Positions 11,975 through 23,464 of a stretch of 64,000 nt of DNA are shown piece by piece. This stretch comes from Capsicum annuum. Taxonomy: Eukaryota; Streptophyta; Magnoliopsida; Solanales; Solanaceae. Where the stretch lies: positions 170,080,170 through 170,144,169 of the forward strand of contig NC_061114.1 of the NCBI RefSeq assembly GCF_002878395.1, in the 5' to 3' direction. Each line of letters starts with the position of its first letter. The stretch's first letter is position 1. The position numbers and the translations under genes were made by a program. The notes under the pieces are model-generated. The model searched no databases. It was not told the DNA's origin and saw nothing but the letters and a program-made list of their open reading frames with translations.

Positions 11975-14278
11975 TGTAATACCCCATACTTTTCTTAGTC
12001 CTGTTTAGCTCCTAGTGTGTCAAGGGTCAACTTCAAAAGTGTATAACTCTTGATACGTGTAGAATTTTTCATCTCTAGACCCACCAATGTGTAGATAATT
12101 GAGTCTGGTTTCCAACGATACTAATTTCGCCTTAATCTGATACTCAGTTGAGAAGTTATGACATTTTTAGTAAAAATAGTAGAGCACCGCGTCGCGGTGA
12201 GGTGCAGAATTGCAGTTGTCTGATTTCCAGTGAGGCACCGTGATTAGCCCGTGTCATGGTGAAGCTCAAATTCCCATTCATCCCTTTTCGGCAGTTTATC
12301 GTGATAAACCAATATCGCGCCAGAAGTTCAAATGGGACCGACACCTTGTTGCAGTGAAGCTTAAAATGGGATTTGTCCCTTATCCAGTGAGCCCAATATG
12401 ATTACACCATGTAGTGACAAGTGTCAAAATTGCAATTGTCCCTATTGCAGAATGGCACAACGATTACCACCGCATCATGCCACCTGCCAATATCGAGATT
12501 CTAGTTCAGAGTTAATTTTTAAAAAGGGTATTTTGGTCTTTTACCAAGCCCCCAATTTGTGAAAAACACAAGATTAAACCTATTCTAAGCCTATTTCGCT
12601 CATTATTCATCAACTTTCTCTCAAAGAACCCTAGACTTCAAAACTTAATCCCCAACAAATCCAAATTCCACCATTCTTTTTCCAAGATAACCCAAAATTC
12701 AAGAATCTCAATTTAAGATATTTAAGAATCAATCCTCAAGAGCGCAAATAGGAATCAAACATCAAGCTTATTCATCTAGTTCATCAATTAAGGTATGTAG
12801 GGTTTTGAACAAGGATAATTCTTTCACCCTTGTGCCTAAAGCTTACTTTTAATTATGTTCTTGCATGAATATACATTGACTTCAAATTAGGGTTCACATC
12901 CAAATATTATTTTTTGAAGATTATGTTATTTTGAGAGATTATATGTGAAATTGCATGTCTATTTTTGTGTTTTCATATGTATTACATTGATTTCCAAATT
13001 TAGAATTGAATTGGCAATAATTTCATTATCAAGCATGAACTTTATGATGATTTGACGTGAATTTTAAATATTGCTTACTAAGCCTTAGCTTAAATATTGA
13101 TAATCCATGAAATTATGCTTTTAAGCATTCCATGATGTGATTATGATCAGTTTTGGTATAAAGGTTTGATCTTTGATCTTTAGCTAAAGACATGGAATCC
13201 ATTTATAGGTTAAATTTAAGTTTTAAACAAGCAGATGTACAATTGGCTTTCAGTATGAATCGTTATGTCATTTAAGTGATTTCCTACAGAATGAGCATAA
13301 AGATTAAAAAGAGTAGTATTTAGCATCAAGCGGGAAGTGTGGGTTTAGTGCATCCTACTTTCCTAGTACTATGAGCCAATGTAGGTACAGGTTTAAATTT
13401 ATTCCATTTCTATATGGATGACTATTGTAGATGTGATAATCCCTGAAAAGAGTATGATACCTCTCCCCAATGTGAGGTTTTCCCATTAGGAGAACCAGAT
13501 GTTGGACACTATGATAGATTACATAATGTATATCGGTTAGAAGAACCTCCCTAATAGAAAAGTGTTTAAATGAACTTACTATAGTATAACAGAAAAGAGT
13601 AATAGACAACAACTCAGTTTTTAGAGTTTAAATGTGATGGATCACTAAATTTACACAGTATGTTTTATTGTTCATGATTTGTGGCTTTCAACTTTCAGTT
13701 ATTCAAGACCTGTGAGTCATTACATACAGAATGCATATTTTATTAATTTTGATAACATTGAGATATTATTTACTTATGCATTCACCCCCACATGCTCAGT
13801 ACATCCACAAAGTACTGATCTACATGTACATCTATGTGGTACATTGTTTAATAATGTAGGTTCAGGTGCTTAGTCTCAACCGCGTGAGTGATTTTGGGAA
13901 TGTCTATCTACATATTTACAGTTTGTGTGTCCTCAATGTTTGAGGGCCCATTTATTCAGATTTCCTGCTTTTGTATTATTTGATTAGTTGTTTTCAATTT
14001 AACTCGAGTCAGTTGGGGGCTTGTCCCAATGGCTCTCTAGTTCTTAGAAGTAGAGGCTTTTTGGAGTGTTAGCTATAATTCAGTCTTTCAGTATTAGTTG
14101 TTCAGACAGTATATTTAGTTGATCTCAATTCAGTTTTGATATAATTCAGTATTATTGCTTAGTTAGTTTACCTTAATATGATTTCCAAATCTAGTAGAAG
14201 GCTTACATGGTTAGCTTATGACTACTCGTAGTCTTGACCACCGTGTGACATCTCGGGAGCCGTTTTCGGAGTGTTACA
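11975..14278 (+). repeat. Element B 3' LTR
   Basis: It starts TGTAATACCCCATACTTTTC and ends CGGAGTGTTACA. The 2304-bp LTR is preceded by the purine run CCAAGGGGAGATAT. It carries the 55-bp conserved LTR core at about 12108-12160 and a CG-rich repeat block at 12180-12490. The expected 5-bp target copy to the right would be CATTT (14279-14283); its partner lies outside the window. Confidence 0.88.
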
Positions 14279-15590
14279 CATTTCCATTCTTCTTCCTATT
14301 GATTATTCATCATATTGTAATAAATACAATTTTGAACACAATTTATGATTAATAACTTAAATTATGACACTCAACCTTCTCAACTAACTCTACAACTTCA
14401 GTCAAGAGACAAGAAGTCAAGTCTAACCATGACCAAGTCAACAACCCTGACTCTAACAATATCTTAGTCAATAGACCATGAATTTAACCATTTCCAAGTC
14501 AATAAACTATGCCTCTAGAATTAAGAATCCAAAAAACTATGACAACTAACGGGAAACAGAAGAATCTCAAATATACCAAGTAATATCATAATCTGGTTCA
14601 CTCTAGGAACCTATAACATAACTTTGTCCATTCGTGGAACTAATATAGACAACAATAATATCAATAATCTTATACCTACCTAGCTGAAGGATAATTTTTA
14701 TTTAGTGGTCACACCAGGAATAATTTTTGAAAGTAGAAAGGAGAGTACAACAACCTTTATTGATTGTCCTCCATTTGCAACTTTCAAGGTACAAACGAGG
14801 AGGCAGGCATGATTGTTCATGTAATGAAAATATTTTTCTATGAACCTCTTAGTTCTAATAAGAGTATACCAGTACTTCCACATACTTTTGAAATGCAATA
14901 GTGATTCCACTAGCAACCTCAGCAGACTATGCAATATTAGATCCTTTGGTAACGGAAACAATCATCCACACCTGAAAATATAAGTAGAATAATACAACAT
15001 ACAGACATACATAAAGAGAAGCAATACAAAAGGAAAACATAGATAGGGAGACAAACAGATAAAGTTGTACAAGGTAGACAAAAGATATACGTATAGGTTG
15101 AAAATAAGACAAAGTAAGATTTTGGAGAGAGAGAGAGAACTTCTAAGATGATTAAACAACACAACACCAAACATTGACATGGCATGCCATGAGGAGGAGT
15201 TAGTGGGGTAATGGGCTCTTGAGGTGGGGGCCCCTTGAGGTGGGTGGGTTTTAGTAGGGTTTGGGATTATGGGCAGTGTTTGATGGGAAGTAATCCAAAG
15301 GACTTGATCCTTGTTCCTCTCTTTCTCGTATCTCTTTTCACACTTTCCTTCATATTCTTAAATGAGAAGAGTAGAGGTACTTTTTTGAAGACTTTGAAAG
15401 AAAGAGATTAATAGAATTTGTTGAATAATTCTGGTAATTTCATGTATATGTATACACTATTTTCTAGGCTATGCACGTGTATCCCATATTAATCAATATA
15501 ATTGTTTTAATATAGTATAAAAACTATTAAAGTTTGTGATGAATAATGTGTTTTATATAAAAAATAAGACAAGCTCTAAATAAGTTATTC
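14279..15590. repeat. Array unit Ua, first half
   Basis: This copy begins directly after B's LTR and runs to about 15590, where an LTR scrap begins. It contains the minus-strand exon-like segment (14698-14990), a GA run at 15125-15138 and the segment matching 58018-58280 of Ue. Its right half is missing. Confidence 0.82.
14698..15185 (-). other. Gene-like segment of unit Ua (function unknown)
   Basis: On the minus strand a pyrimidine-rich tract ending TTATATTTTCAG (about 14974-14985) precedes an exon-like stretch. The stretch encodes VWMIVSVTKGSNIA in one frame. In another, at 14961-14698, it encodes an open 87-residue frame that includes FIEKYFHYMNNHACLLVCTL. The same segment recurs in Uc, Ue and Uf. 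Frames differ between copies and stops occur in all of them, so a coding role is doubtful. I do not recognise the product. Confidence 0.3.
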
Positions 15591-15976
15591 TAGCCAACAG
15601 GTGATGAGTTCTGCTATTTCGGGGACTTTAGTCTTATGTTGTTCATGTACTTTTCTTTATTACTCATATGTATTGATATGTGGTAGCTAGGGTCATGTCC
15701 TAGGTATTTATAGTTAGTATAGTAGAGGCTTCATACATGCCAGTCAGAGTCAGTCATGTAATTTTAGTTCTCTTTAGTTTTTATTAGATTGTAAATTGTA
15801 TTAGTAGTATAATTTGTCCCAAATTTTGTCATGATTATATTTCCGCAAAACAGAACTAGTTATTTAATATATTATAAATCAGTTGCTAAAGAATATGCAA
15901 GTTCATGGGTTATCTTGGGATCACTTGTGTTTTCAAGCACCGTGTTATGACTAGGGGGTAGTCTCAGATCGTGACA
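15591..15976 (+). repeat. LTR fragment (3' end of a gypsy-type LTR)
   Basis: The fragment ends in CTAGGGGGTAGTCTCAGATC then GTGACA, with GGGTTATCTTGGGATCACTTG shortly upstream, the usual end of one Solanaceae-type gypsy LTR. No LTR start or internal region is present. To its right the unit sequence resumes at TAACTCTTTTCACACG, which repeats what was already read at 15330-15590. The scrap therefore marks a rearrangement junction between two unit copies. Confidence 0.7.
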
Positions 15977-16749
15977 TAACTCTTTTCACACGTCCTTTCA
16001 TATTCTTGAATGAGTTGAGAAGACTAACTTTTTTGAAGAATAAAAAAGAAAGAGAATAATAGAATTTGTTGAATGATTTTGTTAATTTCTTGTATATTTA
16101 TACGCAAGTTTCAAAGTTATGCACATGATTTCTAGATTAATCAATATTTTTTAAGAAAATATAAAAACTATTCAAATATATGATGAATAATGTGAATTTA
16201 TTTTTTTAAAATAATACAAGCTCAAAATAAAAGAGATTCAATCTATTTATTTATACTCACATCCACACACATCTGACCAATACACATGTCTAATGAAATG
16301 AGGGAATAAAAGAAAATCAAAATGAGAATATGGTGCTGAGTTGTTAAAATCATCTGAATAAAACTCTTAAATAACATGAAGAAAAAAGTTCCATCCAACT
16401 GCATTGGATTCTTAGTGCTAATAATTTTTTGTGCTCATAAAAAATAAGATGCACAAAAATTCATACTCTTTTAGCTTCATTCTTTACTTTAACTGTACAA
16501 AATATGAACTAAATAAAAATAAAATTTGCTCAAAATTGGCCTTCTCCTCGGTAACTACAAACTAATATAAAATTATTTATTCATCAAAAGCGAGGGAAAA
16601 AGTGACACGAAAATGAGTGGAAAACAAAAGATACAAAAACTCACTATTCCAAAACTCGTTTCAACATAACTCCTATCTCGCTTAAAGAAAATATGTGTCA
16701 TCTAAGTGCTTTTTAAATTCGAAGTTCTAATATTTTTATGTGCTCATCA

Positions 16750-16750
16750 A

Positions 16751-16784
<34 letters not shown>
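16750..16784. repeat. (TA)n microsatellite
   Basis: A 35-bp TA run interrupted once by CA. The same position holds TA/CA runs in every unit that keeps this part (22585, 46235, 58798, 61288). Confidence 0.95.
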
Positions 16785-17316
16785 GAAATGAAAGGAAGAA
16801 TTTTTCACAATATTGTTTCTTCCTTGTAATCCCCAAAAGTGGTGCTACCACCTTCAAAATTCATTGATACGTATTTGATATAGATTTAAAAAAACATATT
16901 ATTATTGTGCAATTAATTATAACATGTCACAAACTAAATTACTGGATCGTGAGGATACCAACTCTAATCCATCTAAATAGAAGAACCCCTTACCTCCCTT
17001 TAAGAAGATAAGAGAGTTTTCATTAAAAACAACCAATCATCCCTATTACAGCAGTTTTAAAAAAAGGAATGAGGAAAATAAAAAGTACCCCAGGATCTGA
17101 CTAAATAGGTATAAGAGCTTCTAAGTAAGACAATAAAACTAGACAGAACATCCACAATGATTGAGGTAAGTAGAAGCAACCAGATGATAACTGTCACATT
17201 ATTCAAGAGACCAACACTAATTCTTGTAAAAGGATATATCCACAAAATGATATAGCATAAGTAGTATCAGTATAAACAAAAATGTGTTGGTAGGAATCAT
17301 CGCCAAATAAGGGTTA

Positions 17317-20300
17317 TGTAACACCCTGATTTTATGAACTGGAATGCTACTCGGTGCTCATGACCCCGAAGGACCACAAGCTATCCTATGACTGATATCT
17401 GTACCTGTATACTGCATAATATACATAAAATACGAATACATGAACATGAAAGGCCATAAGGTTCGAACTGAATAAACTTCTGATAACACAATGTCTGAAA
17501 AAGGTATAACAATACCAAAACAAATCATAAATACTAAAAATAATGAGATCTGAGTATCTAATCTGACATCTAGTTTGAAAGCGTCTAACTGAACTGAATA
17601 AGGAGTTGAAGGAATATGTCTCTAACTAACTCCATCTAGCAACTGAATAGTCAATGTAGCAATTATCATATCGTCCTCGAATGAGAAGGACTCACTGCAA
17701 ACTCTGAACACTAGAATGCTACTGCTGATCTGGAGCTCGTGCCTCTGAACCTATGGTGTAACATAAGAGAAAGCACCATAGCGCAAATGCGTTAGTACGT
17801 TTTAATATACTGAGTATACGAGTGAGGTAGGCTATATGCAAAGGGTTATATGCATGAACAATGCTAACTAATATGAACGTGAGAATACATACATGCATAA
17901 ACAACTATAACTAAACTCGTGATGATGCTGACTACTGAGTCTGAATGCTGATGACATGACTTTACTGTTACTAAGGTACTGAATAGATTATTGACTATTT
18001 TTGACAGTTCAAATTATGAAGAACTGGTTTGAATGACTATGTCTAGCAGTCCTAAAATTAAATACTGGTAACGTGAGCTATGACAACTGATATAGATGAT
18101 ATAACTGTAATGATTGAACTAATCGATATAACCATTACTGAGCGACTATATCTGACAGTCTAAGTTCTGATGGAACTATCTGAGTTCTGTTCTACTTAGA
18201 GTAACTAAATCTAAGATCAGTCCTATCTAGCGGGTGATCATGAGTATACTGATAATAAGGATGATTTGACTTAGTATGAGATCAGTCCTATCGAGCAGGT
18301 GATCTTGAAATCTAATGATTCTAATACTAATTAATCATAGTTTTGATCAGTCCTAGCTAATGGGTGATCCTGAAGTCTATTTACAATAATAAGCATTGAC
18401 TGTGTCTAACAGTACTGAATCTGTACTACTAAGCTGAGTTGACTATGTCTGAAAGTCCTGATTCTGTAACTGAAACTGTGGGATATGTTCATCTAACCGA
18501 CATACCCCAAGCTAAGCTGACTGGGGTCCAATCTCTGTCCTGACTAAAAGGGTATCAGTACCGCGCCACCAGTAAAATCATCTATTGTGGAGTCAGTCCT
18601 AATTTAGCGGGTGAATCCTGGGATTAGTCCTATATGTATAAATATGCTAACGAGGGATTTCTGAGTATGTCAGTCCTATCTGACGGGTGACATCTCATAC
18701 CTACACCGGTAACATAGTTCTGGAACTTAGGGATTGCTTCTAGAGATGTCAGTCCTATTCTAGCAGGTGAACCCCCATCCCTAGGTTCACTCGGTGATGA
18801 ATCCTACTCCCATATGAAAGACACTGAACTGAATAACTGGGCTGAACTAAATAACTTAACTAAACCAATTTGCTAAACTGATGATGAAATATAATGATTT
18901 CTGAGGACTGATTAAAAGTACTGAAGTTACTGAGATTTACTGTGATTATTAAGGTTACTGAGCACTGAGATTACTGAAAATACTGAACTACTGAGATTAC
19001 TAAGTTTTCCTGAGTCACAAGACTGACCGATTTCTATAGATCATGGCTTGAATGAGAGTATCGTGAAAACATGACATGGCTCTAGGCACACAGCTATATT
19101 TTTTTGGTACAAGTACCCCCAGGACTCGATGGAAGGAAACTGACACAACTAGACTTTCTTGAGTACATGACCACCAATAACAATCCATAATACATGAGTG
19201 AGGGATCTCATGAAGTAAATGGTCATCATAATATCTAACATGAATAGGAATTCTTATAATCAAGTCATGAATCTCATATTCTAATATCATGGGCATTTCG
19301 ACAACATATACTGTTCATAACGATAGCATGAAAACCATTTAACCATAAGGGAATGGAAAATATGTAACATTTAGTTCATACTGTAATAATTTTGGGATAA
19401 CTCATATGATACTTCAAAATCATGATCTTGTTCATAGCATGGAAGACATATAGACACACTATGAATCCATTCCCCAATCATCATGTAAATTCCATTAAGA
19501 CATATATTGCATAACAAGTGAGCTCTTTGAACATAATAGACTAGCATGAATTTATCATATAGTTCACCCCTAAGTTATAATACATGATTTTTATCATTCT
19601 AGGAATTTTATCAAACACCTTACATGCACAATATTGAGCATAGGTGTACTTAACAAATTTAGAAATCTTGAACCACCCAAATTCATGGGTTTCCAACTAA
19701 CATGCCCATCCACTTCTTGGAAACACATTTAGATAACATCTTGAAACATAAGTAACAACCATCAACATGAACATAATCATACAACAACATAAAGATCATA
19801 ATTTATTATTTAAAACATGGTTCTTGAGCTCCACGGATGAAAGTGATCCATGGATGAACACTACGCATACCTTAATGGGGATGAAATTGTTGAAAGATTT
19901 GATCTTCAAGCTTGATTATGCAACCCTAGTAGTTTTTATCATTCTTGTGCTCTTGGATAATGAACTTAAGATGTTAACAGGGTCGTAATGTGATTAGAAG
20001 CTATAAATTTCGTGAGGTTGAGTATTGGGACGTGTAAGGAGTGTTAAAAGGCTTAATTATCCTCAAAATAACTCAAAAACTAAGTGTTTTTTTCGTGGCT
20101 GAAATTATAAGTATGCGTCGCACACCTCATCGCACATGCTAAAGTGTGCACCGCACATCCTATCGCATAAGATAAGGTGTGCGTCGCACATGCTATCGCA
20201 CACTTGAGGGTGTGCACCGCACAACCTGTCGCACATTTGTTCCAGTAGCCATGTAGAATTGTTTATGCGTCGTACTCCTACTTTACAGGGCCATAAGTTC

Positions 20301-20643
20301 TTGCTCGGGTGTCGGATTTTTATAAAATTGGAATCGTTCGAAAGCTAATTCGATTCTCTAAAATTTGGTGGGTTTAAATTTGCCAAAATGTCACATATAA
20401 ATCAAGTTATCCTCATTCAAAGGTCACTCTTGGGAATCACACACTAAAACTTGATGGATCCAAAAGCTATTAGCTTGCCTTACTCTGAATGAGTCACATT
20501 AGCATGCTTAACACATCATAAGCTATCTTATCTCTAGGATACTCATTGTAAATCATGTACTCAAATGTGAATCACAGAATATGAGGTTTCATACGTAGGA
20601 GAACTGATTCATTTCCTAGCTTGGAAACATACGGGGTATTACA
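17317..20643 (-). mobile_element. Solo LTR of a gypsy element, 3327 bp, TSD GGTTA
   Basis: It is bounded by TGTAACACCCTGATTTTATG at the left and ACGGGGTATTACA at the right, with GGTTA at 17312-17316 and 20644-20648. Sequence on both sides joins into an ordinary array unit. On the minus strand it begins TGTAATACCCCGTATG, like the E LTR (TGTAATACCCCATATT), so the element pointed left. No gag or pol is present. It holds six copies of a short direct repeat (18214-18776), a TCAG-rich stretch (18820-19020) and a CG-rich block (20108-20275). Short open frames at 17719-17904 and 19015-19296 look accidental. Confidence 0.9.
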
Positions 20644-21275
20644 GGTTACTCACATAAACACTACATAGATTTCACAAAAAGAGAACATGACAACTTATAT
20701 AATAATTTAATTCATTACACTTTCATCTAGTTATGCTATATTTATCCCTTTCTTAATTATGAGCATTTTTATTCTTATTCCTTTTGATAATTCGTCAGCT
20801 TGTAACAAATGCAATTTTGAACATAAATTATGATATATACCACAAAGTTATGACACTTAACCTTCTCGACTAACTCTACAACTTCAGTCAAGTATGAGTC
20901 TAGAGAAAACAAGTCAAGTCAAACCATGACCAAGTCAAGAACCCTGACTCTAACAATATCTAAGTCAACATACCATGAATCAAACAACATCCAAGTCAAC
21001 AAAGTATGACTCTAGAAACAAGAATCCAAATATGACAGGTCACGGGCAACACAAAAATTCCCAATATACAAAGCAATATCATAACCCGGTTCACTCAAGG
21101 AACCTACAACAACAACCATAACATAACTTGATCCATTCGTGAAACTAATATAAACAACAGAAATAAAAAAAAATCATCTACCCAGCTAAAGGATAATTTT
21201 TAGTTTAGGGGTCACACATGGGAAAAAACTTTGAAGGATCAAGAAGAATACAACAGACTTTACTAATTTTTCTCC

Positions 21276-21867
21276 CTATGCTACTTCCAAAGTACAAATG
21301 GGGAGGCAAGCACGATTGGTCTTGTAATGAAAATGTTTTTCTATGAAACTCATGCTTTTTATGAGAGCATACCGTACTTGCACATACTTTTGAAATGACA
21401 TAGTGATTCCTAAGGAAACCTTAGTAGACCATCCAATTTTAGATCTTTTGGTAATGGACACAACCATCCACACATAAAAATATAAGTAGAATGACACAAC
21501 TTACAAACATTTTTTAATAGAAGCAATAAAAAAGTCAAACATAGATTGGGAGAGAGAGATAAAGATGTAGAAGGAAGACAAAAGATATATGTAGAGGGTG
21601 AAAGCCAGAGAATGTAAGATCTTTGACAGAGAGAGTGCATACAAATACAATTAAATATCACAACATAAAACATTGACATGATATAACTGGGGAGGAGTTC
21701 TTCGGGAGGGGGCTCTCGAGGTGGTAGGGGTTGGACATTGTGGGTGGGTGTATGCTTTGTGGGAGCCAAGCCAAAGGACATTGTCCGTGAGATGATGCCA
21801 CATCAAGTACTTGATCCTTGTCCTTCTCTCTCTTAAAACTCTTTTCAAATTTCCCTTCATATCTCAA
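21276..21867 (-). other. Gene-like segment of unit Uc (function unknown)
   Basis: Read leftward, a purine-rich leader encodes MRYEGKFEKSFKREK in one frame and MKGNLKRVLRERRTRIKYL in another, followed by a Pro-rich part. Then comes a CT-rich tract and the exon-like VWMVVSITKRSKIGWSTKVS segment, open from 21497 to 21276. In this copy the acceptor-like TTTTCAG of Ua and Ue is changed to TTTTTATG. The related leader in Uf (60604-60374) starts MKESVKRVMRERWTRIQP. The frame is partly kept between copies, but I cannot name a product. Confidence 0.3.
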
Positions 21868-22584
21868 ATAAAAAGAATAGAGTAACCTTTTTGAAGACTC
21901 AGGAAGAAAGAGATTAATAGAATTTGTTGAATGATTCTTGTAATTTCATGTTTATTTATACACTAGTTTCTACGAAGGTTCTATGCACGTATATCCTATA
22001 TGAATCAATATAGTATTTTTAAGATAGTATAAAACTATTAAAATATGTGACGAGTAATGTGAATTTGCTTTTAAAAAATAATACAAGCTCGAAATAAATA
22101 AGATTCAATATAGTTATTATACTCACGCCCACACACATCTGACCAACACTTATGTTTCATTAAATGAGGGAATAAAAAAAGTAAATGAGAATATGTGATG
22201 AGTAATTAAACTCATCTGAATAGAACTCATAACTCACATGAACAAAAATTGTGTCATCTAAGTGCACGAAAATTCATACTCTTTTAAATTTGTTCTTTAC
22301 TTCAACTATCCAAATATGAACGAAATAAAAATCAAACTTCCTCAAAATTAACCTACTCTTCACTTAGTACAAACTAATATACAATTATTTATTCAGTAAA
22401 AGAAAGGGAAAACGTAGCATGAAAATGAGTGAAAAGAAAAAATAGAGAAACTCACTGTTGCTAAACTCTTCTGAATATAACTCCTATCTTGCATAAAGAA
22501 AAAATATTTCATCTAATTGTACTTTAATTTGAAGTTATAGTAATTTTATATGCTCATTGCAAAATGAATTTAAATAGTTGTATA

Positions 22585-22624
22585 AATATACACAAACACA
22601 CACACACACATACATACACACACC
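22585..22624. repeat. (CA)n-rich microsatellite
   Basis: CACA/TACA repeats at the position of the TA/CA microsatellite of the other units. Confidence 0.95.
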
Positions 22625-23464
22625 CCAATGAAAGGAAGAATTTCACAATTTTGTTTCTTACGTGTAATCTCCAAAAGTGGTGCTACTGCCTTTGTAATAT
22701 AATTGATCAGTACTTGATATTGAATTAAACAAACATATTATTTTAGTGCACTTAATTACAAATTGTCACAAACTAAATTACTTGATCGTGAGGATACTAA
22801 CTCTAATTCTACTAGATAGGAGAACCCCTTACCACCCGTTAAGAGGAATAAAAAAATTCTTTATTAAAACCCATCACTCATTCTTTTATTACCACAGTTT
22901 TATAAAAAGGAATGCAAAAAATTAAAAGTACCTTAGAATCTATCTAAAGAGGTTCAAGACCTTCAAAGCAAGAGAATACAACTGGAAACAACATCCACAA
23001 TGAGTGATGTAATTAGTAGGTGCCAGACGATTACTATCCTCATTAATCATGTGACCAACACTGATTCTTGCAAAAAACTATATCCCAAAAAGGATATAAC
23101 ATGAATAGTATCAGTTAAACAACACGTACTGTTAGGTATCATCGCTGAATAAAGATTAGATCACGTGAAAACAGAATAAAATTCACAAAAAGTGAACATG
23201 ACAACTTATATAATAATTAAATTTGTAACACCTACATCCACTTATGCTATCTTTATCCCTTGTTTTAGTTACAGATATTTCTATTCTTATTCCTATTGTG
23301 TATTCATCACCTTTAACAAATACAGTTTTGAACATAAATTATGATAAATACCTAAAATCTTATGACACTTAACCTTCGGAACTTACTTTACAACTTTAGT
23401 CAATTACGAGTCAAGAGACAACAAGTTAAGTCAAACCATGACCAAGTCAACAACCCTGACTCTA

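Larger units (their letters stand above)
9247..14278 (+). mobile_element. Element B: 3' half of a Ty3/gypsy chromovirus
   Basis: B begins abruptly inside reverse transcriptase (LFDQLQGVSYFSKIDLR-like), directly after the last base of A's 3' LTR, and runs through integrase and chromodomain to a full 3' LTR. Its primer site, gag, protease and RT start are not in the window. The precise LTR/RT junction suggests that A inserted into B and that B's left half lies beyond the left edge. B's right end abuts the tandem unit at 14279. Confidence 0.8.
15977..20763. repeat. Array unit Ub (right part), split by a solo LTR
   Basis: Unit sequence covers 15977-17316 and 20649-20763, with the solo LTR between. 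Together they equal the last ~1455 bp of a unit; adding the ~1097 bp that precede the homologous point in Ue gives 2552 bp, matching a whole unit. It carries an AT microsatellite at 16750-16784. Confidence 0.82.
20764..23274. repeat. Array unit Uc, complete and uninterrupted
   Basis: At 2511 bp this is one of the two copies without an insertion and the best reference for the unit. It contains the exon-like minus-strand segment (21276-21480), the pyrimidine-rich minus-strand stretch and start-like frames at 21651-21867, and a CA-rich microsatellite at 22585-22624. Confidence 0.88.

Noticed and set aside
14927..15185. Hydrophobic Leu/Cys-rich minus-strand frames that look like membrane segments
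   Set aside because: Three overlapping frames in a CT-rich intron-like tract all look hydrophobic because of composition. They change between units.
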